IMG/VR virus record: IMGVR_UViG_3300050029_000054
Coordinates: 1 to 23,030 of that record
From: a virus
Length of the DNA: 23,030 nt
Direction: 5' to 3' (one strand)
Positions 1 through 8,742 of this stretch are shown piece after piece. Below the pieces are notes generated by a model. The model was not told the DNA's origin and ran no database searches. It saw only the letters and a list, made by a program, of their open reading frames with translations. The position numbers and the translations under genes are program-made. Position 1 is the first letter of the stretch. Each line of letters starts with the position of its first letter.

Positions 1-2352
1 AAGACCTGGAAGGGCGCAGACTCGGCGTTCGGCAACACGATCCAGGGCAAGATCAAGGCGACCAAGTACGCCTTCGAGCAGCTTGGTAAGACCCTGCTCA
101 TCTCAATCTTGCCGACCCTCAAGATGGTCTTCGGCTACCTGCGTCAGGCAATGCAGTGGATGCAGGCCCACCCGCAGATCATCAAGGCACTCGCGGTCGC
201 GTTCGGTGCGCTATACGTCTCGATGAAGCTCGTCCATATGGCAGTCGCCGCCCTTCAGGCAGGCTTCGCACTCCTTACGAGCCCCGTCGCGCTCATCGTC
301 GGTGCCATTGCCGGGCTCGTCGCCCTGTTCGTGATGGCCGTGAAGTACCCGAAGCTCTTGCAGGAGGGGCTACAGAAGCTCGGGCTTAGTGCCGGGCAGG
401 CGCACATGGTAGTCCTCAAACTGCAACAGGCGTTCGCGTGGCTCAAGTCAGAAGCGATCAAGCTCTGGCCCTCACTCAAGGCGGTCTTCGAGAACCTCAA
501 AACTCTTGTCATGGACGTGGTTGGATTCATCATCAAGCATTGGGACGTGTTTCGCTACTACCTCGTGACGGCGTGGCGCTTTGTCGTCAACACGATCAAG
601 AACGACCTTGCCTTCCTTAAGGCGGTCTTCCAGTTCTTTATCGACCTGATAACCGGCAAGTGGAGCAAGCTATGGGGCGACGTAAAAGCGATGGCGACCG
701 CCTTCTGGCATCAAATCCAAAACATTTTCACGACGGCGATCAACCTGCTCGGCCCGATCATCTTCGCCATTGTCAACTTCTTCATCAGCATGGCAAACGC
801 AGTGATCGGGGTTGTCCGTGGGCTTTTGCAACGAGTCATCAACGGGTTCGAGGCCGCGTACAACGGTCTGAGCGATGCGCTGGGCGGGGTGATCGGACAC
901 CTGAATGTCCAGCTTGGTAACTGGGGCATCGGCTTCGTGCAGTGGGCCGGGATCACCGGAGCCAATGCCGGGTCGGCGCTTGGTAACTCCTTTGCTCAGA
1001 ACGCCGCTGCCGGTATCTCCGCAGTCGCGGGGAACATGCAAGGGCTTTCCCCTGGCGGCAAGGTCGGATACGCCAACGCGGTCTTCATCGCGGGGGTTGG
1101 AGGCGCTCCGGGTCAGTGGGTCAACAAGACAACCGGCAAGCCCCTGCGATCTTCACTACAGACTCGGGCGACCGCTCAGTGGAAAAAGGCGCACCCCGGC
1201 TACAAGGTTGTACCGGGCGTGCAGGAGACGGTCGGTGGGCACATGGCTCCGCCGAAGAAGTCGGCTGCTACACCGGCTATAGGCCCCGGCGGTGGCGGCG
1301 GGCCAACCCCGCTTAACCCTGCCGACTTCGGCGGCACCCCGGCAAAGAAGAAGAAGGCAAAGAAGAAGGGCGCGGCAGGCATCTCATCCGATCCGGCCTA
1401 CACCGCGCAGGAACAGAAGGTCGCAGCCGCTCGGCTCAAGGGCACCGTCGCCTACCGGATCGCGCTTCTGAAGGAGGAGGAGTGGCTCAAGCAGCGGCTC
1501 AAGGACTCGAAGCTCTCCGCGAAGAATAGGCTCGCCTACGAGAAGGCGCTCTACACCGTGGAGAAAGACCTCACGGCAGCAGTAAAGAAGTCCGAGTCAG
1601 ATGCACTCGCGCAGGAACAGTACCGCTATCGCATCGCCATCGCCATTGCGGAGCGCACCGGCATCGGCGCGGGCGGGAAGAACGCGACCAAGATTCAGAA
1701 TCGGATCAAGCAGCTTGAGCTAGATATGCTGCAAGAACAGGAAGACACCGTGAGGGCGATGCTCAAGAAGAAGGGCCTCTCTCTCAAGGAGCAGGCCGCG
1801 CTACAGACCCAGTGGACGAGCATCGACAAGAAGATGGCCGCGATTCAGGCAACCTTCACGCCGTCCGTGCTCGTCTTCGCCAACGCACCGGCCCGGATCA
1901 AGCGGGCACTCGCGGCGGCGGCTCGCACCGCCACGCTCAAGGACGACATCGCGGCGATGGAGGACGAGAAGAAGTGGCTTGAAGGGATGGTCAAGAATAA
2001 GAAGCTCTCGCTTGCCATGCACATGAAGTATTCGGATGAGCTACACAAGCTCAACCTACGCATCGAGGAGGAGCGCAAGAGGATCATCGCGGATCAGTCC
2101 ACGCTCAACGCGAGCGAGAAGGAGCTTGCCGCTGCGATGGACGTGCGTGGCTCATTCTTCGCTCAGTTCGCGGGCAACATCTTCGGTGGCTCACCGGGCG
2201 GGCTCACACTCACGGCAGACTCGAAGGGCGGCGGCGGGGCCAAGACCGTCAAGGTCGAGCAGAACAACACGTACAACCAGCCTCCGCCCAACCCGCACGT
2301 CCACGCCGCCGCGCTGCGCCGCGCTGCCTCGGGTGCATTGGCCGGGGTCTAG
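1..2352 (+). CDS. Tape measure protein, C-terminal part (5' end outside window)
   Basis: The frame is open from base 1, so this is the C-terminal 783 residues of a longer protein; the TTG at 109 is not a credible start. Tape measure proteins span the tail tube lumen and set tail length. Support is the mix of hydrophobic segments (bases about 223-350 and 718-825), long Lys/Glu/Ala-rich coiled-coil stretches (about 1380-2150), Gly-rich linkers and a Lys-rich patch (about 1345-1370), all typical of the family. The C-terminus is Asn/Pro/His-rich and then Ala/Arg-rich. Its position directly before Dit-like genes supports the call. No peptidase or lysozyme motif was seen in the visible part. The stop lies 2 bp before the next start, so it belongs to the tail operon. 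Confidence 0.85.
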   Translation, partial: KTWKGADSAFGNTIQGKIKATKYAFEQLGKTLLISILPTLKMVFGYLRQAMQWMQAHPQIIKALAVAFGALYVSMKLVHMAVAALQAGFALLTSPVALIVGAIAGLVALFVMAVKYPKLLQEGLQKLGLSAGQAHMVVLKLQQAFAWLKSEAIKLWPSLKAVFENLKTLVMDVVGFIIKHWDVFRYYLVTAWRFVVNTIKNDLAFLKAVFQFFIDLITGKWSKLWGDVKAMATAFWHQIQNIFTTAINLLGPIIFAIVNFFISMANAVIGVVRGLLQRVINGFEAAYNGLSDALGGVIGHLNVQLGNWGIGFVQWAGITGANAGSALGNSFAQNAAAGISAVAGNMQGLSPGGKVGYANAVFIAGVGGAPGQWVNKTTGKPLRSSLQTRATAQWKKAHPGYKVVPGVQETVGGHMAPPKKSAATPAIGPGGGGGPTPLNPADFGGTPAKKKKAKKKGAAGISSDPAYTAQEQKVAAARLKGTVAYRIALLKEEEWLKQRLKDSKLSAKNRLAYEKALYTVEKDLTAAVKKSESDALAQEQYRYRIAIAIAERTGIGAGGKNATKIQNRIKQLELDMLQEQEDTVRAMLKKKGLSLKEQAALQTQWTSIDKKMAAIQATFTPSVLVFANAPARIKRALAAAARTATLKDDIAAMEDEKKWLEGMVKNKKLSLAMHMKYSDELHKLNLRIEEERKRIIADQSTLNASEKELAAAMDVRGSFFAQFAGNIFGGSPGGLTLTADSKGGGGAKTVKVEQNNTYNQPPPNPHVHAAALRRAASGALAGV

Positions 2353-2354
2353 CC

Positions 2355-2846
2355 GTGGAGTTCGGCACCCCTCAGTCGATCACGTCGAGCGCCGGGACGA
2401 TCACCTTCAACGACCTCGACAGCGGCATGGGGCTCGGCCTGCCTCCCAACAACGGCTACCTACTCACGGAGGTAGTTGGCAACGAGACTCCCGAGCTTCG
2501 CGTGCCAACTGAGAACCGACCTCGCGCTCACGGTGGGCTCATTCATCCGTTCTTCAAGGCGTCCAAGCTCATCGTGATTCAGGGGCTCATCGTCGCTTCG
2601 GCTCCCGAGCACCGGACGACACTGGACGATCACCTGCGCACCGTGACCGACCCGATGCTCCGGGCCGACGGCACGTACACATGGGCGATCCCTCCCTACC
2701 CGTACGCGACCACACGCTTCCACACGGTTCGGCTCTACAATGCCGTCACGATCCTCGGGCAGACGCAGGAGACGGGCATGGGCGCAGCGCCTAAGTTGTT
2801 TCACATCGAACTAATCGCTTACAAGACCAACACGGAGGTCTACTAA
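2355..2846 (+). CDS. Distal tail (Dit)-like protein, short paralogue
   Basis: A 163-residue protein with a GTG start 2 bp after the tape measure stop. It has the pattern of the N-terminal beta-sandwich of siphophage distal tail proteins: an early FNDLDSGMGLGLPPNNGYLL segment, then an HGGLIHPFFKASKLIVIQG strand pair, and a late KLFHIELIAYKTN strand. Such proteins form the hexameric ring joining the tail tube to the tip. The next gene shares this whole pattern, so the two are tandem paralogues. This copy lacks the C-terminal extension of the next one. No strong Shine-Dalgarno sequence precedes the start, so translation is probably coupled. The exact role (Dit or another tail-tip ring protein) is inferred from position and fold pattern. 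Confidence 0.65.
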   Translation: MEFGTPQSITSSAGTITFNDLDSGMGLGLPPNNGYLLTEVVGNETPELRVPTENRPRAHGGLIHPFFKASKLIVIQGLIVASAPEHRTTLDDHLRTVTDPMLRADGTYTWAIPPYPYATTRFHTVRLYNAVTILGQTQETGMGAAPKLFHIELIAYKTNTEVY

Positions 2847-3722
2847 GTGGAAACCGGCATCCCGTTCACGCTCTCATCGCAGGATGCGGGCGACATCATC
2901 TTCAACGTGCTCGATGGCTCGGCCTTCGGGCTGCCGGACGGCAACGGGTTGCTCATCACGGGAGTCATCGGGGCGGACGGAGCAACTGCCCGCAACCCGT
3001 TCCATCACGCCTCCCATGCACACGGCGGCATCGTCCACCGCTTTCACCGTATGGCGAAGGTCATCGACGTGGAGGGCAAGGTCATCTGCACGACGCCGGA
3101 CTACGGCCAGCAGATGATCGACGCGCTCCGCACCACGCTGCTCGATATGCTGACCGTCAAGCCGAAGGGCCAGCCGGGCGACAAGGCGGGGCGATGGATT
3201 TGGACTCCCGCAGGCGTGGGCTCGCGCTTCCACTTTGTCCACTTCTACACCATGCTCGACGTGGTGCCGTACATGACCGGCACCGCCGGGAAGTCATCGA
3301 ACGCTGCGCCCAAGACCTTCACGTTCTCGGTCATCGCGGAGCGGCCCGAGGCGCTCGGCGTGGTCGAGTACGCGACCCCTATCTCAGTCACCGCCGCCGT
3401 CCCGAACGCGGGCAACACGGAGACGTGGCCCATCTTCCACGTCACGCCGGGCGGGAGCTTCGACCTGACCCGAGACGGGTACGGGCTCCACTGGACGGCG
3501 AACGCCTACGCGGGCTCCGGCTCCTATATCGAAGTCGATATGTTTCACAAGACGCTATTTTGGGATGGCGACGGCGACAACGCGATGGCGGGGCTGGCGG
3601 GAGACTTCGGTGGCCCGAGCACGATGGACTTCCAAGACTTCTTCGCGATCCCGGCGGGCGGCGTGACCGTGACCTGTTCCGCGAGTGCAACCTGCTACAC
3701 GTCGGATGCGTGGGTCGGATAG
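2847..3722 (+). CDS. Distal tail (Dit)-like protein, long paralogue with C-terminal domain
   Basis: A 291-residue protein whose GTG start directly abuts the upstream TAA; GGAGG at 2834-2838 is a well-placed ribosome binding site inside the previous gene. Residues 1-165 match the upstream protein feature for feature: FNVLDGSAFGLPDGNGLLI, then HAHGGIVHRFHRMAKVIDVEG, then KTFTFSVIAERPE. Residues about 175-291 form an added domain beginning with AAVPNAGNTETWPIFHV, which resembles the second beta-domain of tail-tip proteins, where a peripheral or carbohydrate-binding role is common. The stop overlaps nothing, and the next ATG follows at once. It is probably the full-length Dit, with the shorter copy as a partner ring. 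The family call is inferred; the paralogy is directly visible. Confidence 0.65.
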   Translation: METGIPFTLSSQDAGDIIFNVLDGSAFGLPDGNGLLITGVIGADGATARNPFHHASHAHGGIVHRFHRMAKVIDVEGKVICTTPDYGQQMIDALRTTLLDMLTVKPKGQPGDKAGRWIWTPAGVGSRFHFVHFYTMLDVVPYMTGTAGKSSNAAPKTFTFSVIAERPEALGVVEYATPISVTAAVPNAGNTETWPIFHVTPGGSFDLTRDGYGLHWTANAYAGSGSYIEVDMFHKTLFWDGDGDNAMAGLAGDFGGPSTMDFQDFFAIPAGGVTVTCSASATCYTSDAWVG

Positions 3723-5078
3723 ATGACTGACACGACCCCCGTCATCGACTGGCGCTTCGTGCTCTGCGACAACCGCTACATCGGTGGGCCGTTCAAGTAT
3801 TCCTCGGAACCCATCGCGATCCTCGACGGCATCGCGGCCGATATGGCGATGGAGTTCAAGCTCAATCGCTCGTGCATGGCGACCTTCTCCGTGCCGTCCG
3901 AATACACGTCGGTCAACAAGATTTGGGGGCCGGACGGGCTACCCTACCTCTCGGTCGGCAAGCGTGCGCTCAAGTGCTACCGGCAGGTCGGCGGGCCGGG
4001 CAACCCGTGGAAGCTCAAGTTTGCCGGGCGTGTATGGTCGCTCGGGGATGACGGTGACACAGACTCCGTGCGAACCTCTGTGTCCTGCTACGACCCGCTC
4101 AAGATTTGTGAGAAGCGCGTGATCCGGCAGGCTAAGAACTACAAAGACCCAACGGATAGCGATGCAGTGAACACGACTCTAGGAGGGACGTTCTGGCCTG
4201 ACCCCGTTATCTGGCACGACCCGGCCGCAGACACGACTATTCAGACGCCGCTCAAGAGTTGGGAGGACGGGAGCACGATGGGCAAGATCATTCTCGACTG
4301 CTTGGATCGGACGCGGCGGTTTGGCGGAACCGACGGTGGCCCTGCGAACGCGGGAGATGTCACGCTCGCGCCGCTTCATATTCAGGGCAAATACAATAGC
4401 TTCTACGACAAGACGACGCACGCCTATCCGTATCAGTCCGACCAAGCGATGATTATGGACGCCATCGTGCAGATCACGAACACCGGGCTCTGCGACCTCG
4501 ACATCTCCTTCCTCGACAACCACGATGCCATCTTCATTCAGATCATTTGCCGGGATCGCGTCGGCACGGACAAGGACATCACGCTCTCCTACGCGAGTGC
4601 CCCGAACACGGCGATGGAGTACCACCGCACGCAGGCGCTTGACGATATGGCGAACTACATCGGCGTCATGCCCAAGACGCAGACAGGCCCGCTCATCTCC
4701 AAGACGGACGCGACCTCCAAGCAGGACTATCTCGTGATGGAGGCGGTCGAGTCCCTGACCGACGTGACGCACCGGGACGTGGTGAAGAAGCTCGCCAGCA
4801 TGGAGCTTCACATGCGCAAAGACCCGCGCGACCTCGTGACCGTGGTGCCGACGCCGGAAAACTCACCGGCTCCGTGGGGAAACAACTCGGCGCAGGACGA
4901 CGGTTACTACCTCGGGGACACGATCAACGTCGAAGCGGCCGACATCCCCTACCCTGTCACGCGCGAGACGGTCGTCGGGCGGCAGCGTGTCTACGGATTC
5001 AAGCTCACCATTGACAACGATTTCGGTGAGTGGGTATCCCAGCTTCTTGTTTCCAACTCGGACGTGACAGGTGTCTAA
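3723..5078 (+). CDS. Minor tail protein, tail hub/tip-like
   Basis: A 451-residue protein with an ATG start immediately after the upstream TAG. The N-terminal part ([20 protein letters not shown]..., then [14 protein letters not shown], then [11 protein letters not shown] with [10 protein letters not shown]) has the look of actinophage and related siphophage minor tail proteins of the hub or Gp37-like type, which begin with a description of a coordinate or property followed by beta-barrel strands. The C-terminus ([39 protein letters not shown]) fits the closing hub barrel of such proteins. Its place between Dit-like genes and the fibre is the usual one for a tail-associated hub. No lysozyme or peptidase catalytic motif was seen. 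It overlaps the next gene by 8 bp, indicating coupled translation. Confidence 0.6.
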   Translation: MTDTTPVIDWRFVLCDNRYIGGPFKYSSEPIAILDGIAADMAMEFKLNRSCMATFSVPSEYTSVNKIWGPDGLPYLSVGKRALKCYRQVGGPGNPWKLKFAGRVWSLGDDGDTDSVRTSVSCYDPLKICEKRVIRQAKNYKDPTDSDAVNTTLGGTFWPDPVIWHDPAADTTIQTPLKSWEDGSTMGKIILDCLDRTRRFGGTDGGPANAGDVTLAPLHIQGKYNSFYDKTTHAYPYQSDQAMIMDAIVQITNTGLCDLDISFLDNHDAIFIQIICRDRVGTDKDITLSYASAPNTAMEYHRTQALDDMANYIGVMPKTQTGPLISKTDATSKQDYLVMEAVESLTDVTHRDVVKKLASMELHMRKDPRDLVTVVPTPENSPAPWGNNSAQDDGYYLGDTINVEAADIPYPVTRETVVGRQRVYGFKLTIDNDFGEWVSQLLVSNSDVTGV

Positions 5079-6669
5079 GTATATTGACCACGAGGACATC
5101 TACTCCCGAGTCTACGGCAAGCACGAGACTCACATCTCCCGCGTCGAGAAGCGGCTCGACGGGCACTGGATTTACGTTGGCACATACGGTTCCGATCCGC
5201 TCTGCACCGCCGACTCCCCGCTGTTCGAGAATAGCTGGGCCAACATCGGCGGCGGGATCACCCCGATGCGATTCCGATGGAAGCTCGACGGCAACATCGA
5301 CATCGAGGGCGGGGTCACGGGCGGGGCTATCGGGTCGGTCATCTTCCACCTGCCGGTCACGCACCGGCACGACTATGAGATTCGCCTCGACGCGACCGAT
5401 GTCAACGGCGACTTCACGACGCTACAGGTCTTGGCAGATGGCAGCGTCATCTTCTTCTCCGTGCTCTCCGCCACGAGCGGGCCTCCCGGCGCGACCGGCG
5501 GCGCGGGGCCGACCGGGCCAGCGGGGCCGACCGGCCCGACAGGAGCCACCGGAGCGGGCACGACAGGCGCTACAGGTGCAGCCGGGGCCACGGGCGCAGC
5601 CGGGGCAACGGGCGCGGCAGGATCGCCGGGCGCGGCGGGTGCAACCGGCCCGACAGGCCCATCCGGTGCTGACGGGGCGGCAGGCTCGGCCGGAGCCACG
5701 GGCGTCACCGGGGCCACCGGCCCGGCGGGCTCGGGCGGGTCAGGGGGAGCCACCGGCCCAACGGGAGCTACCGGAGCCACGGGTGCAGGCACGACCGGCT
5801 TGACAGGCCCGACAGGCCCGACAGGGGTCACGGGCGCAGCCGGGGCAACGGGCGCGGCAGGATCGGCGGGCTCGGGCCTGCCCTATGACAACCCGCCCGG
5901 AAGCCCGGACTCTCATAACGAGGAGTTTACGTCCGGGTTCACAAACTCGTGGACGTGGCTCACGGATTCGGGAGCCGCAACGAACGCGGCGCTCTCTCAT
6001 CCGTTCGACACGTCTCCCGCGAACCCAACCTACAACGTCAACGATGCGACCATGCCGAAGGCGCTCGTGATGCAGCCGAAGATCACGAACAACTTGCTTG
6101 GCTACTTCACCTTTGCGCCGACCGCAAGCGCCCGAGCGGTGATCGCTGCCAAGCTCTCTCTCGTGAGCGGCGGCGGATCGGCGGGCTCCTACTCGGACAT
6201 CTCGTTCATCCTGTTCAAGACCGCGCCGGGGGATGGAGGCGGCAACGGCTCCGGCGGGCAGATCGACGTGGACGACATCGCCGTCATCGCGTTGGCGATG
6301 GACGTGGGCGCAGGGCAGACGGACTGGGCCACGGCCTCGACGCGAGTGCAGTATTCGATCAAGGCTGGCGTCCAAAACTCTCACCTCGGGGGATATACCT
6401 CCGTCGGCTCATGGTCTTGGCCGGTGGGATCGGCCTACGTCGCCTTCTCGCAGGCAGCCGACAACTCGATCAAGATGTGGGTATCGTCGGACGGTCGCTC
6501 GTGGTTCGAGATGTCTTCGTTCTCCGGCAAGAACATCAACAGTGCCATCGGATTCGTCGGCGTCAAGGTCAAGGACGCCAACGACGACGTGGCGTGCATC
6601 GGCAGCGTGGATTGGATTCGCATGAGCACTGCCGACAACTCGCCCACGCTGCTCTCGGCTTGGAACTAG
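5071..6669 (+). CDS. Collagen-like tail fibre with C-terminal lectin-like domain
   Basis: A 532-residue protein with a GTG start inside the last codons of the previous gene. Residues 1-136 are a globular tail-attachment region. Residues about 137-269 are almost pure Gly-X-Y triplets rich in Ala, Thr and Pro, as in phage collagen-like fibres that form triple-helical shafts. Two sites (GAGTTG) break the triplet register by the same pattern. Residues about 275-532 form a C-terminal domain with an [16 protein letters not shown] opening and a [17 protein letters not shown] segment, resembling the concanavalin/DUF1349-type beta-sandwiches used for sugar binding. The protein probably recognises the host surface as a trimer. 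It is the last gene of the tail run before an independent promoter. Confidence 0.8.
   Translation: MSKYIDHEDIYSRVYGKHETHISRVEKRLDGHWIYVGTYGSDPLCTADSPLFENSWANIGGGITPMRFRWKLDGNIDIEGGVTGGAIGSVIFHLPVTHRHDYEIRLDATDVNGDFTTLQVLADGSVIFFSVLSATSGPPGATGGAGPTGPAGPTGPTGATGAGTTGATGAAGATGAAGATGAAGSPGAAGATGPTGPSGADGAAGSAGATGVTGATGPAGSGGSGGATGPTGATGATGAGTTGLTGPTGPTGVTGAAGATGAAGSAGSGLPYDNPPGSPDSHNEEFTSGFTNSWTWLTDSGAATNAALSHPFDTSPANPTYNVNDATMPKALVMQPKITNNLLGYFTFAPTASARAVIAAKLSLVSGGGSAGSYSDISFILFKTAPGDGGGNGSGGQIDVDDIAVIALAMDVGAGQTDWATASTRVQYSIKAGVQNSHLGGYTSVGSWSWPVGSAYVAFSQAADNSIKMWVSSDGRSWFEMSSFSGKNINSAIGFVGVKVKDANDDVACIGSVDWIRMSTADNSPTLLSAWN
5479..5878 (+). repeat. Collagen-like Gly-X-Y coding repeat
   Basis: About 44 Gly-X-Y triplets encoded in frame with the tail fibre, dominated by GAT, GAA, GPT and GPA. 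The DNA is an array of degenerate 9-bp units and is the most GC-rich stretch of the region. Two register breaks both read GAGTTG. Confidence 0.9.
5589..5865 (+). repeat. Exact 37-bp direct repeat pair inside the collagen region
   Basis: Bases 5589-5625 and 5829-5865 are identical over 37 bp (both start CACGGGCGCAGCC and end GGCAGGATCG). The offset is exactly 240 bp, which is 80 codons, so recombination between the copies would shorten or lengthen the fibre shaft in frame. Confidence 0.85.
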
Positions 6670-6670
6670 C

Positions 6671-6676
6671 TACACT
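6671..6676 (+). promoter_or_regulatory. Leaderless-type -10 box for the glycosyltransferase
   Basis: TACACT lies just after the fibre stop codon, with exactly 6 nt to the ATG at 6683 and no Shine-Dalgarno sequence. This is the TANNNT-N6-ATG arrangement of leaderless transcripts. I see no TTGACA-like -35. The same spacing recurs at five other starts in the window, which raises confidence. Confidence 0.6.
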
Positions 6677-6682
6677 TTCACC

Positions 6683-7627
6683 ATGAGCATCATGCTCACG
6701 ATGATCGTGCGTAACGAGGAGACAACCATCGAGCGGTGCGTCGAGCACGCCCTGCCGGTGATCGACTCCTACTGCATCGTGGACACGGGCTCGACCGACT
6801 CCACGAAGGAGGCGGCGCTCTCCGCACTCAAGGACGTACCCGGCTCGTGGCACGAACGCGAGTGGGTCAACTTCGGGCACAACCGGACGGAGCTTGCCGT
6901 ACTCGCGTGGGAACAGGACGCGCAGCCCTCGAACTACATGCTCTGCCTCGACGGCGACGAGATGCTCAACATCGCGGGCGAGCTTCCCGAACTGACGGCG
7001 GAAGCGTACCGCCTACGGTACGTTGGCGAGCGGATGGCGTGGGATTTTCCGAAGCTTCTCCGGTCGGACATCAAGTGGTACTGGGATGGAGTCGTCCACG
7101 CGCTTCCCGAGCACGGCAACGGGCGACCGCAGCAGGACACGCTTCCTATGCTCTCAATCACGCACGAGGACGGGCACAAGGATCGCACTGCCAAGATCGA
7201 GCGCGACGTGGCGTTGCTCACGATGGACGTGGCCGAGCACCCGGACAAGACTCGCTCCGTGTTCTACCTCGCGCAGTCGCACAAAGACCTCGGACATAAT
7301 GACCTCGCGGCAGTCTTCTACCGGCAGCGTGTGCGGATGGGGGGCTGGCCCGAGGAAGTCTTCTACGCGAACTACATGGAGGGCGTCTGCCGACAGAACG
7401 AGAGCATCCTCCTCGAATCATGGGCGCGGCGACCCTCGCGTGCCGAACCCCTCTACGCCCTCGCGCGACTCGCGCGGCAGCGGGGAGACTTCGACCTCGC
7501 GATGATGTACGCCGAGCGCGGGCTCGGTATCGAGGAGCCCGCTGACGTGCTGTTTGTCCACTCGTGGATTTACACGGCGGGCCTCGTGCAAGAGTTGGCC
7601 CTCGCCTCGGCCAAGAGCAGAGAATGA
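6683..7627 (+). CDS. Family 2 glycosyltransferase with TPR-like C-terminus
   Basis: A 314-residue protein. Residues 1-100 are a GT-A nucleotide-sugar binding fold: MIVRNEE at 7-13, DTGSTDST at 34-41, and the metal-binding LDGDE at 89-93. A WDGVVH segment at about 134-139 is typical of the small GT2 proteins that also carry repeats. Residues about 185-295 contain TPR-like helices (FYLAQSHKDLGHNDLAAVFYRQR and YALARLARQRGDFDLAMMYAERG). It would transfer a sugar to a host surface glycan, a virion protein or DNA; the acceptor is unknown. It is bounded by its own promoter at 6671-6676 and an ATGA overlap with the next gene, so it starts a small operon with that gene and the terminase. This is the arrangement of a moron gene inserted into a late cluster. 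Confidence 0.85.
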   Translation: MSIMLTMIVRNEETTIERCVEHALPVIDSYCIVDTGSTDSTKEAALSALKDVPGSWHEREWVNFGHNRTELAVLAWEQDAQPSNYMLCLDGDEMLNIAGELPELTAEAYRLRYVGERMAWDFPKLLRSDIKWYWDGVVHALPEHGNGRPQQDTLPMLSITHEDGHKDRTAKIERDVALLTMDVAEHPDKTRSVFYLAQSHKDLGHNDLAAVFYRQRVRMGGWPEEVFYANYMEGVCRQNESILLESWARRPSRAEPLYALARLARQRGDFDLAMMYAERGLGIEEPADVLFVHSWIYTAGLVQELALASAKSRE

Positions 7628-8742
7628 GCATCACCGTAGACGGGATCGTCGCCACGGGGGACGCGGTTCCGGGCGATCAGTTCATCGACCTAGTGTTCAC
7701 GACGGCGGTGCGGCGGTCGACCCCTGCCGAGGCGTCGATGATCTTCGTGAATGTGAACGCGACAACTACTGCCGAGGCTGTCTTCGGAGTCCAGGTGGTT
7801 GAGGACACCGCGCCCGAGCAGCCGTGCTACGCCGCTCTCTACGGCACCGGAAACCAATACACGAAGGTACACGGCGAGCTAATCGCACGCGAGTTGTCCG
7901 CCATCCCGCCGATCCACGCTCTCGATCACGAGATTTGGTGCGGTGTGATTCTGCACGACATTAGCGTGGGAGACAAGGTGCGCGTGACATTCGAGTCCGG
8001 CTCGATCCTGACGTGGGGCAAGGGCGAGATACTCGCCGTCCGGGGGATCGAGGCGAGCCCGACTCTGTTTCCGTCCGGGTGGTTCCAAGCCTTTACGTGG
8101 GGATGGAACCGTTTTTGGTCGCTCTACGCGGGCAACTCGGCAACGTGCTTCGATGCTATTCCTGACAACTCGGAGTTCATGTTGCCCGAGCCCGGCGATG
8201 GTCGGGCTCACTGGACGACTGATTGCCTGTTCGCCTTGCAGGACATCAACATGCAGATCGACACGGGCACGACGTTCACGACCTGGACGTGGGCCGACGG
8301 AGCGACGACGGACTATCAGTATCTCAACTCTGGCCCGGATTCCGTATGCAACGTGTTCGGGCACAAGTTCTTAGGCTCCCCTGCCGGTGACTTCTCTCCC
8401 GACTTCGGGGGATGCTGGGATGTCCCGCCGACCTACCACTTCAACGAAAGCCACTCGATCTTCGCTGGCATCTTCTGCGCGGGCGATGGCCCGGCGTACG
8501 CCAACCCCGATCAGTGCCACGCCGGGGCGATACTCTCTCGCAAGTTCAAGAATCTGGCGCAGGGCGCAGTCGCGCCGACCGCGCCGACCGGCATCACGGG
8601 AGCCAACTCCGTGATCGTCGCTACGCACACGCACAATCACCCGCAAGGCGCTCCCGATCCGGCGGGCATCTCGGGCGCGAGCGGCGACCACTCGGTCATC
8701 GTGTCGCACAAGAACAAGATTCACCCGCAAGGAGCGCCATGA
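7624..8742 (+). CDS. Hypothetical probable virion-associated protein
   Basis: A 372-residue protein. I chose the ATG at 7624 because it overlaps the glycosyltransferase stop as ATGA; the frame stays open upstream, but those codons read as shadow of the previous gene. I do not recognise the family. Residues 1-140 look like a beta-sandwich (MSITVDGIVATGDAVPGDQF..., with VGDKVRVTFESGSILTW). The middle is rich in Trp, Gly, Asp and Cys (FQAFTWGWNRFWSLYAG). The C-terminus has two imperfect copies of a short unit (VIVATHTHNHPQGAP and VIVSHKNKIHPQGAP). No signal peptide or TM helix is evident. A surface-exposed virion decoration or appendage, possibly the acceptor of the neighbouring glycosyltransferase, is a guess from context. 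The stop overlaps the terminase start. Confidence 0.6.
   Translation: MSITVDGIVATGDAVPGDQFIDLVFTTAVRRSTPAEASMIFVNVNATTTAEAVFGVQVVEDTAPEQPCYAALYGTGNQYTKVHGELIARELSAIPPIHALDHEIWCGVILHDISVGDKVRVTFESGSILTWGKGEILAVRGIEASPTLFPSGWFQAFTWGWNRFWSLYAGNSATCFDAIPDNSEFMLPEPGDGRAHWTTDCLFALQDINMQIDTGTTFTTWTWADGATTDYQYLNSGPDSVCNVFGHKFLGSPAGDFSPDFGGCWDVPPTYHFNESHSIFAGIFCAGDGPAYANPDQCHAGAILSRKFKNLAQGAVAPTAPTGITGANSVIVATHTHNHPQGAPDPAGISGASGDHSVIVSHKNKIHPQGAP

Noticed and set aside
5030-5803. 257-residue Arg/Ser/Pro-rich plus-strand frame
   Set aside because: Shadow of the fibre gene in another frame; its composition is typical of misread high-GC DNA.
5373-5831. Long minus-strand Pro/Val/Ala-rich open frame
   Set aside because: It is the complement of the collagen Gly-X-Y repeat; the low complexity simply mirrors the fibre gene and there is no start signal.
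7564-7623. N-terminal extension of the 372-residue protein by 20 residues
   Set aside because: It overlaps the end of the glycosyltransferase, and the ATG at 7624 gives the usual ATGA junction.
8412-8738. N-terminal extension of the terminase by 109 residues
   Set aside because: These codons are out of frame with the well-supported upstream gene, and the ATG at 8739 has AAGGAG and an ATGA overlap.
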